Numbered from the stretch's first letter, positions 18,796 to 27,123 are shown. The stretch: DNA of 64,000 bases from Alteromonas lipotrueiana (GCF_019249245.1 NZ_JAESDK010000003.1:161765-225764), one strand, 5' to 3'. A program made the numbers and translations. Notes: generated from the letters alone by a model not told the origin.

Positions 18796-18879
18796 AAAAA
18801 AGCCCACCCCACCTGCCTGATTGCCTCAGATTGGTGGGGTGGGCTTCGTTGCCCCGTTGCAAAGCTAAGTGATTGCAAC
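18796..18879 (-). promoter_or_regulatory. NasR/ANTAR-type antitermination leader of the porin gene
   Basis: In the order of transcription there are three elements. First comes a hairpin with a perfect 7-bp stem (GTTGCAA/TTGCAAC, 18856–18879). Second is GGGC-AACGAA-GCCC (18841–18854), a hexaloop with A at position 1 and G at position 4 as in known ANTAR targets. Third is a 14-bp terminator stem (18800–18846) followed by six U (18796–18801). The hexaloop's 3' arm is also part of the terminator's 5' arm, so only one can form. The terminator ends about 20 bases before the start codon. Confidence 0.72.
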
Positions 18880-19155
18880 AGCTTTATTATTAATGTCGGC
18901 AGTATGTTACTGACGGGTAAAAGTGTTTCGATATCCTATCGACTAAGTTTATTTTTAAATCTTCATTTTTCAGCATCACAACCAGTGAATTTCTTAATAT
19001 TCACCTATTCTGTTTAAACAATAAGAAATTTTATCATGGTGCCAAATCGTGTAACTGCAAACCGTTATTGCTCAACTATATCTGTATTGCTTAAGCACTC
19101 CCGCTTTAGCCCCTGTTAAGCCCGAATCTCATGGGAAAAATGCTTATCCAAAGCA
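18880..19155. other. Promoter region of the porin gene, downstream of cobA
   Basis: AT-rich, no gene. TGGCAC occurs around 19039–19044 on the minus strand but lacks the matching -12 GC, so a sigma-54 promoter is not supported here. No NtrC dyad was found. Confidence 0.4.
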
Positions 19156-20070
19156 CTACAATGCCTGCTGACAAAGGCTAGGTGCCAGTAATGCAGGCGT
19201 CACCTGTTGTCGGTAGTTCACTACCTGTCCAAAGATGAGCAATGCCGGTCCACGAATGGTTTTTGGTGTTACCAAATCAGCTATTGTCGCAAGGGTGCCT
19301 TCAATGACCTGTTGATTGTTACAGCAAGCATTTTCAATAACAGCCACAGGTAAGTTAGTCACAATACCTTGCTTCTGCAGCTGTTGTGTTATGGTCGCCA
19401 GACGTTTTAGACCCATGTACATCACCACGGTTTCGTTGGTCAGGCTATTCGCAATACTCTGATAGTCCGGCATAGCGTCAGGGTCTTGTAAATGGGCAGT
19501 CATTAACCTAACAGACTGAGCACAGCGGCGGTCGGTTAAGGGGATGCCGGTATAAGCCGATGCGCCAGATGCAGCGGTAATACCGGGAACTATAGCAAAT
19601 GGAATGTCTGCCAAATCCAGCGCAGTGGTTTCTTCACAGGTTCTGGCAAACACCGCCGGGGCGCCGCCCTTCAGTCTGACAATTGTTTTACCCGCAGTTG
19701 CAAGTTCGACCAGGCGCTGACAAATTCCAACTTGCGACGTACTATGGCGCCCGCTGCGCTTGCCAACAAACTCTTGTTTAACGTGCCGGGGGATAAGGGC
19801 AAGCACCGATTTATCTACCAACCAGTCAAACATTACTACGTCTGCACTTTGTAATAGCCGAACCGCTTTTACTGTAAGCAATTCGGCATCGCCAGGTCCT
19901 GCACCCACAATATATACCTTGCCCGGGGCTTTAGGCCCTGCATCCTTACGGTTAAAACGGGTACCAAAGCGCGGCTGATGTACTTGCAGTTCACCTGGTG
20001 AAAAAACGACAGACAAACGAGCTAAAAGCGAACTAAACCAGGGCGCTGCGAAAGGGGATAAATAATTCAT
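19156..20070 (-). CDS. cobA: Uroporphyrinogen-III C-methyltransferase (SUMT) for siroheme
   Basis: Adds two methyl groups from S-adenosylmethionine to uroporphyrinogen III, giving precorrin-2, the precursor of the siroheme in NirB. 304 residues from the ATG at 20070, which has AGGAG at good spacing; the longer frame overlaps the upstream gene. A 50-residue N-terminal extension precedes VYIVGAGPGDAELLTVKAV (SAM site). VRLKGGAPAVFAR, GITAASGASAYTGIPLT and MYMGLKRL are the standard SUMT motifs. The protein lacks the CysG dehydrogenase/chelatase domain. The start lies inside the preceding ORF, so it is coupled to nirBD. Confidence 0.9.
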   Translation of the reverse strand: MNYLSPFAAPWFSSLLARLSVVFSPGELQVHQPRFGTRFNRKDAGPKAPGKVYIVGAGPGDAELLTVKAVRLLQSADVVMFDWLVDKSVLALIPRHVKQEFVGKRSGRHSTSQVGICQRLVELATAGKTIVRLKGGAPAVFARTCEETTALDLADIPFAIVPGITAASGASAYTGIPLTDRRCAQSVRLMTAHLQDPDAMPDYQSIANSLTNETVVMYMGLKRLATITQQLQKQGIVTNLPVAVIENACCNNQQVIEGTLATIADLVTPKTIRGPALLIFGQVVNYRQQVTPALLAPSLCQQAL

Positions 20071-20416
20071 TCGGGTACTCCTGAAAGTCTGAATTTTTGC
20101 CGATACGTTGATACGTCTGCGTGCATTTCTTTTGTTGATGAATAAGCCAGGCTGATTTATCTTTACACAGGTTGTAGTAGGCACTAAACCCTAGTGTACT
20201 GTTTAGTGAAAATGCTTCATTACAGCCAGATTCGATGCCACGAACAGTACCCTTTTTATGCACATAAAAGCCTGAATATGAAGCCTCACCTATACCATGA
20301 AACAACACAGCAACTCCGAAAGGATCACGTGGCATTTGAGTTTTGGTTAAAAAATGGAAAGCTGCAGAAAGCCGGGTCACCTCTGGTGCTAGCGTTACCT
20401 GGAAAAAAAGTTTCAT
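20033..20416 (-). CDS. Unknown small protein between nirD and cobA
   Basis: 127 residues, not recognised. A good SD (AAGGAA, 8 bases before the ATG) and position in the nirBD–cobA operon support translation: it starts 45 bp after the nirD stop and overlaps the cobA start by 38 bp. There is no signal peptide or membrane span. The central part (GVAVLFHGIGEASYSGFYVH, GTVRGIESGCNEAFSLN) is rich in glycine and aromatics. An opposing 80-codon frame exists on the plus strand without a comparable SD. It could be a fast-evolving accessory of siroheme or nitrite metabolism, or a gene remnant. Confidence 0.5.
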   Translation of the reverse strand: MKLFFQVTLAPEVTRLSAAFHFLTKTQMPRDPFGVAVLFHGIGEASYSGFYVHKKGTVRGIESGCNEAFSLNSTLGFSAYYNLCKDKSAWLIHQQKKCTQTYQRIGKNSDFQEYPNELFIPFRSALV

Positions 20417-20461
20417 TATTACGTTTCCTTCACTAATAAGCGCCCAGCATCTGCGTGCGCA

Positions 20462-20815
20462 TTAAAGGGCAACACGTACTTTGCCTGCGTTAAGCTCAAC
20501 GGCAAATACCTGAAGTGCCAGGTCCTCGTTTTCCAGGCATTGACCTGTAGCCAGGCAGTAATGCTCTTTGTACAGCGGCGAGGCGACTACCGGCTTAGCA
20601 TCAACAGACCCAATAATACCGCGGTACATCACATTGGCCTTACCTACAGGGTCGCCATTACTCAGTGCGTAAAGCTGCCGACGTTCCTGCCAGTCGACAG
20701 TGAAAATAGCGATTTGCTGTTCCCCTATTAGCGCACATACTCCGCTATTGCTAACCAGGTCATGTTCATCACAAATGTCATACCAGTCACAAAGTTGTTG
20801 AGCTTTTGTCTGCAC
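20462..20815 (-). CDS. nirD: Nitrite reductase (NADH) small subunit NirD
   Basis: 117 residues of the Rieske-like NirD fold. The protein lacks the full Cys-His iron-sulfur ligand set, as is usual for NirD. AIFTVDWQERRQLYALSNGDPVGKANVM and GIIGSVDAKPVVASPLYKEHYCLATGQCLE are the family-typical central region. It starts 11 bp after nirB's stop and acts with NirB in the cytoplasm to reduce nitrite to ammonium. Confidence 0.93.
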   Translation of the reverse strand: MQTKAQQLCDWYDICDEHDLVSNSGVCALIGEQQIAIFTVDWQERRQLYALSNGDPVGKANVMYRGIIGSVDAKPVVASPLYKEHYCLATGQCLENEDLALQVFAVELNAGKVRVAL

Positions 20816-20826
20816 GAGTATTCTCC

Positions 20827-23370
20827 TTAAACCAGTTCAACGGGGATCCGGGCTTGACCAAGGGCTTTTTCCAGCTCGGTCGCTGGACGAATCTGCCCTC
20901 TTTCATCGACAAACTGAATGTTAGTGTCTGCCCGCTTGCTGTTTACAAACTGACGAAAACGTTTTTTTGCATCTTGCGATGCCAGGGTCGTTTTCCACTC
21001 GCATTGATAGGCACCAACGATGCGTTGCATTTGCACTTCCAGCTCACTATTAATACCCAGCGTATCTTCTATAACCACGCTCTGCAGGTACGCCAGCCCT
21101 CCTTCAAGATTGTCCATCCATACCGAGGTGCGCTGCAGCCGGTCTGCGGTCTTAATATAAAACATTAATATTCTGTCGATGTACTTCACCAGCGTATCGG
21201 TACTTAAGTCAGTGGCGAACAAATCCCCATGCCGGGGTTTCATGCCTCCATTACCACACACGTATAGGTTCCAGCCATTTTCAGTAGCAATAATGCCAAT
21301 GTCTTTACTTTGTGCTTCAGCGCACTCTCGGGTACAGCCAGATACAGCAAATTTTATTTTGTGCGGCGCGCGCAGCCCTTTGTAGCGGTGCTCCAGTGCA
21401 ATCGCCTGACCAACCGAGTCCTGCACACCATAGCGGCACCAGGTACTACCAACGCACGACTTTACCGTACGCAAAGCTTTTGCGTAGGCGTGTCCGGTTT
21501 CAAAACCGGCCGACACTAATATTTGCCAGATATCCAGAAGTTGATCGACACGAGCCCCGAAAAGGTCAATGCGCTGACCGCCCGTTATTTTAGTATAAAG
21601 GTTGAATTTTTGAGCCACCTCGCCAATTACAATAAGCCCGGCCGGAGTAATTTCGCCTCCCGGAACACGCGGAACAATTGAGTAAGTGCCGTCTTTTTGC
21701 ATATTGCCTAAATAGGTATCATTCGTATCCTGTAGCGAGACATTGCGGGTGTTTAATACATAGTCGTTCCATACCGAAGCTAGTATAGAGCCCACCGTAG
21801 GTCTGCAAATATCACATCCCAGTCCAGTACCATGGCGGGCTATAAGAGCATCGAAGGAGCGAATCTTTTCAACTTTCACCAGATGAAACAATTCTTGCCT
21901 TGTGTGGTCAAAATGCTCACACAAAGCTTTAGAAACCGCTACACCACGATGCTCTAATTCGCTATCAACAACATTTTTAAGCAGTGCAGAACAGCCGCCG
22001 CAACCAGAACTGGCCTTAGTGCAGGTTTTTATCTCATCAAGACTGGCACAGCCATTATCAATAGCTTCAACAATGTCGCTTTTGGCCACGTTATGACACG
22101 AACAAATTGTGGCGGTGGTAGGCAGGGCCTCTGCCCCTAATGCAGGTTTTTCATCACTTGAGGGAAGAATCAATGTTTCCGGCTTTTTAGGTAACGGCAT
22201 GTCGTTCAGACAATACTGCAACAGCGTATCATAGTCGCTGGTATCTCCGACCAGTACTGCTCCCAAAACTTTACTATGGGCTGCATCAACAATGAGTTTC
22301 TTATACACGCCCTGAGGTTGACTTTGATAAGTATAACACTGCGCGCCAGCCGTTTTCGCGTGTGCATCGCCGATAGAGCCCACCTCGACACCCATCAGTT
22401 TTAATTTAGTGCTCATGTCCGCGCCGACAAAATCCAGTACTTTATTTGAAATACTGGCTACCGCTGTACGGGCCATTGTGTAACCGGGTGCCACTAAACC
22501 ATAGGTACGGTTTTCCCATAGCGCACATTCGCCAATCGCATAAATGTCAGGATCATTTGTCTGGCACTGGTTATTAATTATAATACCGCCACGTTCACCG
22601 ACGGCAAGGCCGGCTTCACGCCCTAATTGATCACATGGTCTGATCCCCGCAGAAAACAAAATCATGTCGGTTTCTAGAAAGCTGTCATCAGCAAAAACCA
22701 TGCGATAGCGGCATTGTTGTCCCGACTCAATAACCTGAGTTGCTTTTTGAGTGTGGACAGTCACTCCCAGCGCTTCAATTTTTTCGCGTAGCAGTGTTCC
22801 TGCGCCTTCATCCAGCTGCACTGCCATTAGCTGTGCAGCAAACTCTACTACGTGGGTTTTTAAGCCCGCTTGTTTGAGGGCATTAGCCGCTTCAAGTCCG
22901 AGTAAGCCCCCCCCCACCACAACCCCTACCTTGCTCTGTGTGGCGCTATGTTCAATTGTCTGTAAGTCTTCTATTGTGCGATAGACCAGACAATGCGGCT
23001 GGTAGCTACCAGCAATAGGCGGCACATAAGCATAGGATCCGGTCGCCAGAACCAATACATCATAATCGTAGGTATATTGATGCGTGCTTACCGACTTTCG
23101 CGCCCGGTCTATGTTCTCGACCTTTGCATTGAGAACGTAGTTTATGCCCCATTGCTCATAAGTTAGCTCGTCAGTCAGTGCCAAATCTTCGGCACGGCTA
23201 CCAGTAAACCATGATGATAAATGCACCCGATCGTACGCCAGGCGTGGTTCACCACTAAGCACCGTAATATGCACCGGTTGGCCGCTTTTAATCAGGTTTT
23301 CAACAAAGTGGTGTCCTACCATGCCATTGCCTACTACCACTACCCTGATGGCTGAATTATTTGTTGTCAT
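20827..23370 (-). CDS. nirB: Nitrite reductase (NADH) large subunit NirB
   Basis: Reduces nitrite to ammonium with NAD(P)H. 847 residues, the same as E. coli NirB. An FAD/NAD(P) oxidoreductase half comes first (VVVGNGMVGHH 11–21, VVVGGGLLGLEAA 150–162). A BFD-like [2Fe-2S] domain follows with Cys423, Cys425, Cys457 and Cys460. Then come the ferredoxin-like repeat and the siroheme/[4Fe-4S] half with SCVGSTWCRYG and SGCTRECAEA, roughly residues 640–690. AAAAGGAG precedes the ATG. The 5' leader carries a NasR-type antiterminator, with NtrC-like sites further upstream. It heads a nirB–nirD–unknown–cobA operon. Confidence 0.96.
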   Translation of the reverse strand: MTTNNSAIRVVVVGNGMVGHHFVENLIKSGQPVHITVLSGEPRLAYDRVHLSSWFTGSRAEDLALTDELTYEQWGINYVLNAKVENIDRARKSVSTHQYTYDYDVLVLATGSYAYVPPIAGSYQPHCLVYRTIEDLQTIEHSATQSKVGVVVGGGLLGLEAANALKQAGLKTHVVEFAAQLMAVQLDEGAGTLLREKIEALGVTVHTQKATQVIESGQQCRYRMVFADDSFLETDMILFSAGIRPCDQLGREAGLAVGERGGIIINNQCQTNDPDIYAIGECALWENRTYGLVAPGYTMARTAVASISNKVLDFVGADMSTKLKLMGVEVGSIGDAHAKTAGAQCYTYQSQPQGVYKKLIVDAAHSKVLGAVLVGDTSDYDTLLQYCLNDMPLPKKPETLILPSSDEKPALGAEALPTTATICSCHNVAKSDIVEAIDNGCASLDEIKTCTKASSGCGGCSALLKNVVDSELEHRGVAVSKALCEHFDHTRQELFHLVKVEKIRSFDALIARHGTGLGCDICRPTVGSILASVWNDYVLNTRNVSLQDTNDTYLGNMQKDGTYSIVPRVPGGEITPAGLIVIGEVAQKFNLYTKITGGQRIDLFGARVDQLLDIWQILVSAGFETGHAYAKALRTVKSCVGSTWCRYGVQDSVGQAIALEHRYKGLRAPHKIKFAVSGCTRECAEAQSKDIGIIATENGWNLYVCGNGGMKPRHGDLFATDLSTDTLVKYIDRILMFYIKTADRLQRTSVWMDNLEGGLAYLQSVVIEDTLGINSELEVQMQRIVGAYQCEWKTTLASQDAKKRFRQFVNSKRADTNIQFVDERGQIRPATELEKALGQARIPVELV

Positions 23371-23392
23371 GATGCACTCCTTTTTTGGGCAT

Positions 23393-23468
23393 AAAAAAAC
23401 CCATGGTCACCGGTGAAAGTGAGCATGGGCTTCGTTGCCCTGACTGCCCCTGTGTATTTGGCCGTCAG
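23393..23468 (-). promoter_or_regulatory. NasR/ANTAR-type antitermination leader of nirB
   Basis: Three elements in transcription order. P1 is CTGAC…GTCAG (23440–23468) with an inner GCC/GGC. P2 is GGGC-AACGAA-GCCC (23427–23440), the same hexaloop as in the porin leader, with A1 and G4. The terminator is CCCATG…CATGGG (23400–23429) followed by seven U (23393–23399). P2's 3' arm overlaps the terminator's 5' arm at 23427–23429, making them exclusive. NasR, the expected binder, is encoded 4 kb away. Confidence 0.75.
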
Positions 23469-23588
23469 CTAATATAATGTAGAATATAAAGTTCAGTATT
23501 GGCGATTGACACAAAATTATGTGGACCGGTCAAAAGCACTAGCGCTGAATTGATATAATGGGTTTTGCTAATCTTGTACAATGTCTGC

Positions 23589-23604
23589 ATCAAGTTTAAT
23601 GCCA
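23589..23604 (-). promoter_or_regulatory. Candidate sigma-54 promoter of nirB
   Basis: TGGCATTAAACTTGAT on the minus strand fits TGGCAC-N5-TTGC, with GG and GA ten bases apart instead of GG and GC. It lies about 63 bp downstream of the NtrC-like dyads and about 120 bp before the first leader hairpin. The -12 mismatch keeps confidence low. Confidence 0.4.
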
Positions 23605-23666
23605 TCATTGTTATTGTTTTATATCAACAACTTAACTAACCCTCTTATTATCCAGAAGCCTTAAGC

Positions 23667-23702
23667 TGCACTTTTTTGGTGTAACTGCGCCAATCTTGTG
23701 CA
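23667..23702 (-). promoter_or_regulatory. Tandem NtrC-type binding sites upstream of nirB
   Basis: Two 17-bp dyads of the TGCACY-N5-RGTGCA type: TGCACTTTTTTGGTGTA (23667–23683) and TGCGCCAATCTTGTGCA (23686–23702). Each deviates from the consensus by one or two bases. They lie side by side, as NtrC enhancer sites commonly do. They sit just after the cynS stop and about 300 bp from nirB. Confidence 0.6.
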
Positions 23703-23740
23703 GCATCAGTTTATGGCCAGTCACTAACTTTTGAACCTCA

Positions 23741-24190
23741 TCAATAGGTTTTGTACGGTAAAAATTTTCCAGACATTACTACCTTAACCCGGTCACCTTT
23801 CGGGTCGGCTTCGCGATTAAGATCCATCGAAAAATCGATCGCGCTCATAATTCCGTCGCCAAACTCTTCATGAATCAGCTCTTTAAGGGTCGTACCATAA
23901 ACACTAATAAGTTCATACCAGCGATAAATTAATGGATCGGTAGGCACCGCCGTAGGTAACGTGCCCTTGTATGGTGCTATTTGCAACCAGGCAATGGCTT
24001 CATCGGGAAGTTCAAACAAAGAGCCTACCGCCTCTGCCTGCTGCTTATTCATTACCATTTGTCCTAGGCAGGCTGCGGTACTCCATTCTTTTGACTGCCC
24101 GACTACCTGAGCTACTTCAGCCCATTTAATCGCTTTGGTCACTTTTTTACTTATAATCAGGTTAGTTACCTGTGTTCTATCGGTGATCAT
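23741..24190 (-). CDS. cynS: Cyanate hydratase (cyanase)
   Basis: Converts cyanate and bicarbonate to CO2 and carbamate, which releases ammonia. 149 residues (E. coli 156). The helical N-terminal domain is followed by the catalytic PTDPLIYRWYELISVYGTTL and FGDGIMSAIDF. The three catalytic residues of E. coli cyanase correspond here to Arg90, Glu93 and Ser116. It starts 34 bp after the kinase/phosphatase gene, with AAGGAA before the ATG, so it is the third gene of the channel operon. Cyanase so close to nirBD makes the island a general source of ammonium from oxidised or small nitrogen compounds. Confidence 0.95.
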   Translation of the reverse strand: MITDRTQVTNLIISKKVTKAIKWAEVAQVVGQSKEWSTAACLGQMVMNKQQAEAVGSLFELPDEAIAWLQIAPYKGTLPTAVPTDPLIYRWYELISVYGTTLKELIHEEFGDGIMSAIDFSMDLNREADPKGDRVKVVMSGKFLPYKTY

Positions 24191-24223
24191 AGTGAGTTCC
24201 TTTTGTAATATAATAGATATAAG

Positions 24224-25945
24224 TCATGCATTTTGGAGGTTTAGCAATATAACGACCAGACAAAACAACAATGCACTTACCCCTTGCCAAAACCGCACAG
24301 GATGCCGTTGAATAAGGGGCGGGCGCCTGGCATGTAAATAGGCAGAATTAGGATGACGCAGATCATACAAAAACGCGGAAATTACCGAGTAACGTTTGGC
24401 CGGGTTTGGATGCAGCGCTTTTTTAAGTGTGTCATCTAACCAGCCTGGAATGTGACGTTGCGCATCCAGTACGCTGCGATAACACAACTTATGCTGCGCG
24501 GCCACTGTGGTGGCTCTGGGTACAGCAGCGCCATAGGGGTAACGCTGACTTAACAGGTAGTAGGTGAGTACCGCAAGCGAGTACAGGTCAGACTGAACAC
24601 TGCCTGGCTCACCTAAAAAACACTCTGGTGCACAGTACATCATTGCCCCTGTCAGCTGCACATCGGGTTGATAGAATTCGTTCAAACCGGCAATGCTGGC
24701 ACTACCAAGATCAATTAAACATAATGTTCCCTGCGAATTGATCATTATATTTTCAGGTCGTAAATCCTGATGAACGATATCTGCACGGTGCAAGGCTAAA
24801 AGCCCTGAGGCTATTTGTTCGATCCAACCTCGAATGGTTTCAATATCCGGATCCGGGTTATCTCGTAACCACTGCGCCAGTGTCTGACCCGGTACATAAT
24901 CGAGCACCGTATATAGCGCAGTGCGATTGCGGGGGCTAGCCGGTGCCCCTATTATATGAACACTACTGATACGACGAGCCACCCACTCTTCTGTTAATAG
25001 GCTATCCAGATACTCGCGTTGGTTAGCCAGCTCCTGACTGGGAGCCTTAATCACATATTGCACAGGGTTTTCTGTGTAGTCGCTTTGCTGTTTAGCCAGA
25101 TAAATATGGCTACGAGCACTACTGTATAAAACTCGGGTTATCAGGTAGTCATCAATTGTTTCTCCTGCGTTGAACACTGGAGGAACCGGTAGCTTCACCT
25201 CATCGGCGTTAAACAATTGTACTGGTTCAGGCAGGGAATCAATTTTAAGCAGCTGCACTGTGAGATTGTCATTGCTACCGTTATCAAACGCTTGCTGTAC
25301 CATCTGTTTAGCGCAAACATTCAAATCATGACTGCTCTGGTTCAGACAGCTAATAATCTGCTGAACGGATAAATATTCGTGTAGTCCGTCGGTAGCGAGA
25401 ATAAAAATATCCTCTTCTTCTAACGCCACTTCACTGGTATCTATCGCTACTGATTCGTGTAATCCCAGTGCGTTGCTTAAAAAAAACCGCTCCTCATGCC
25501 ATTGCCTATGATCACGGGTAAGCTGTTCTAGCTGATACTGCCGCCAGCGGTAAATACGACTATCGCCGACATGAAACAAATATCCTTGCCGATGTTTTGC
25601 CACCAGCGCGCTAAATGTACACACATAGCCATGGTCAGTGTTTTCCCAATACTTACTCGTTTTAGTGCTATTTAACAAACTACGGTTAATCGTTTGAATA
25701 ACCTGCTCGCCCGCATGCGTTACTGACCAACTGTCACTGGTACAATAATAATCGTGTAAAAATTGGCTGATGGCGGTTTGACTGGCTTTATCGCTTACCG
25801 GGCTACTACTTATGCCATCTGCCAGTGCTACCACGGCTCCTTTAAATTGCAGTGACGATCCCAACGGAAGGTGAGCGCCGTGACTGTCCTGGTTCAGCGT
25901 CTTTTCACCCGCGCTTGAATGTTGTCCTAAAGAAACTTTCAACAT
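24224..25945 (-). CDS. Fused PP2C-type phosphatase and Ser/Thr protein kinase
   Basis: 573 residues in three parts. The N-terminal PP2C domain (about 1–240) has LADGISSSPVSDKAS, HVGDSRIYRWR, ILATDGLHEYL and SNDNLTVQLL, the usual metal-binding motifs. The Hanks-type kinase (about 262–540) has IKAPS with the likely ATP-binding lysine, HQDLRPENIMI as catalytic loop and DLGSAS in place of DFG. A single C-terminal span (FWQGVSALLFCLVVILLNL) anchors it. Such fusions recur beside nitrate/nitrite assimilation genes, but their target is not established. It starts 48 bp after the channel gene's stop. Confidence 0.9.
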   Translation of the reverse strand: MLKVSLGQHSSAGEKTLNQDSHGAHLPLGSSLQFKGAVVALADGISSSPVSDKASQTAISQFLHDYYCTSDSWSVTHAGEQVIQTINRSLLNSTKTSKYWENTDHGYVCTFSALVAKHRQGYLFHVGDSRIYRWRQYQLEQLTRDHRQWHEERFFLSNALGLHESVAIDTSEVALEEEDIFILATDGLHEYLSVQQIISCLNQSSHDLNVCAKQMVQQAFDNGSNDNLTVQLLKIDSLPEPVQLFNADEVKLPVPPVFNAGETIDDYLITRVLYSSARSHIYLAKQQSDYTENPVQYVIKAPSQELANQREYLDSLLTEEWVARRISSVHIIGAPASPRNRTALYTVLDYVPGQTLAQWLRDNPDPDIETIRGWIEQIASGLLALHRADIVHQDLRPENIMINSQGTLCLIDLGSASIAGLNEFYQPDVQLTGAMMYCAPECFLGEPGSVQSDLYSLAVLTYYLLSQRYPYGAAVPRATTVAAQHKLCYRSVLDAQRHIPGWLDDTLKKALHPNPAKRYSVISAFLYDLRHPNSAYLHARRPPLIQRHPVRFWQGVSALLFCLVVILLNLQNA

Positions 25946-25992
25946 AAGATAATTCCTGGCACCTGCCCAATTGCTGCCGGTGCCATTCTTTT

Positions 25993-26865
25993 TTATACCG
26001 TTGCTGGCTTCGCGTCGGAGCGGGTACTTACTGGTGCGCTTTGAGCAGCAAGTTTACGCTTTGGCGCTGTACGATAATGGGTGCTATACAGGGTTAGTCC
26101 GGTGAAGGCGAGCCCGCCTACCAGGTTACCCAAAGCCGTAGGAATTTCGTTCCATACAAGGTAATCCATTACCGAGAACTCACCGCCCATTATCAAACCA
26201 AACGGGAACAAAAACATGTTAACCACAGAGTGTTCAAAACCCATGAAGAAGAACAGCATAATAGGCATCCACATTGCGAATATTTTGCCACTGACATGAG
26301 TTGATATCATGGCTCCGACTACACCCATAGACACCATCCAGTTGCACAACATGCCGCGGATAAAGATAGTCATCCAACCTTCACTACCGTATTGAGCATA
26401 GCCCAGCGTTCGTGCTTCGCCGATGGTAGCAACCTTACTGGCAATTGCTCCACCATCGGTGTTAAATCCGTAGGTAAAAACAAAAGACATCATAAACGCT
26501 ACCGATAATGCACCTGCAAAATTACCGCAAAACACTAAACCCCAATTACGGAATATCTGTGGCCATGTAACTCCGGGACGTTTTGCTAGCCAGGCTAGCG
26601 GCGTGAGTACAAACACACCTGTCAGTAGGTCAAACCCCATTAGATAAAGCATGCAAAAACCAACCGGGAACAGCACAGCCCCGAGTAGAAACACGCCGGT
26701 CTGAACCGCAATAGTTATGGCAAAAACTGCTGCTAAAGCAAGAATTGCTCCGGCCATATACCCCCGAATAAGGGTATCGCGGGTAGACATATAAATTTTA
26801 GATTCGCCCGCATCGACCATTTTGGTCACGAATTCGTTAGGTAATAAGTAAGCCATGGTGTTCAC
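25993..26865 (-). CDS. Formate/nitrite transporter (FNT) family channel
   Basis: 290 residues with about six membrane helices and the FNT signatures GAILALAAVFAITIAVQTG (first helix) and FCGNFAGALSVAF (about 113–125, which matches the NFxG-type pore motif), then NWMVSMGVV. It probably moves nitrite, given nirBD downstream, though its operon also carries cyanase, so cyanate is a possibility. It is the first gene of the operon that continues with the kinase/phosphatase and cynS. A terminator switch and NtrC-like site lie upstream. NirC is the closest named relative by context, so no symbol is given. Confidence 0.9.
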   Translation of the reverse strand: MNTMAYLLPNEFVTKMVDAGESKIYMSTRDTLIRGYMAGAILALAAVFAITIAVQTGVFLLGAVLFPVGFCMLYLMGFDLLTGVFVLTPLAWLAKRPGVTWPQIFRNWGLVFCGNFAGALSVAFMMSFVFTYGFNTDGGAIASKVATIGEARTLGYAQYGSEGWMTIFIRGMLCNWMVSMGVVGAMISTHVSGKIFAMWMPIMLFFFMGFEHSVVNMFLFPFGLIMGGEFSVMDYLVWNEIPTALGNLVGGLAFTGLTLYSTHYRTAPKRKLAAQSAPVSTRSDAKPATV

Positions 26866-26921
26866 CTGAAGTTGAGTGTTAAGTTGTCATCTACAAGCTG
26901 GCCATGCCGGTAACAATTAAA

Positions 26922-26978
26922 TGCGGGCACAAAAAAGCGCCCGCACCTTATCAGCAATGCTGAAAAGGCTATGGACGC
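26922..26978 (-). promoter_or_regulatory. Two mutually exclusive hairpins in the FNT-operon leader
   Basis: On the minus strand GCGTCC (26973–26978) pairs with GGGCGC (26937–26942), with an inner hairpin TCAGCATTGCTGA, and six U follow (26931–26936): a terminator. Alternatively the TGCGGGC arm (26939–26945) pairs with GCCCGCA (26922–26928), enclosing the U-run. The arms overlap at 26939–26942. This looks like an attenuator, but the ANTAR hexaloop of the nirB leader is absent. Confidence 0.5.
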
Positions 26979-27033
26979 CATTATCCAAATCTCGACATTA
27001 TTACGGCACAGAGGCCAGTTGTACAAAGCTTAC

Positions 27034-27049
27034 TTCAAAATTGAGGCCA
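27034..27049 (-). promoter_or_regulatory. Candidate sigma-54 promoter of the FNT operon
   Basis: TGGCCTCAATTTTGAA on the minus strand resembles TGGCAC-N5-TTGC with GG and GA ten bases apart, the same deviation as the nirB candidate. It sits 75 bp downstream of an NtrC-like dyad and about 55 bp before the terminator hairpin. Confidence 0.35.
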
Positions 27050-27123
27050 GTTTCACTTATTTCAGCAATATCAATATCTTGGAATTAATAAACAAACTAT
27101 AGGCTTATTATATCCTGCGCGAT

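Noticed and set aside
19036..19060. TGGCAC on the minus strand as a sigma-54 promoter for the porin gene
   Set aside because: The -12 element is missing at the right spacing, and no NtrC dyad was found.
20194..20436. 80-codon plus-strand frame opposite the unknown gene between nirD and cobA
   Set aside because: The minus-strand frame has a good SD and operon spacing; the plus-strand one has neither.
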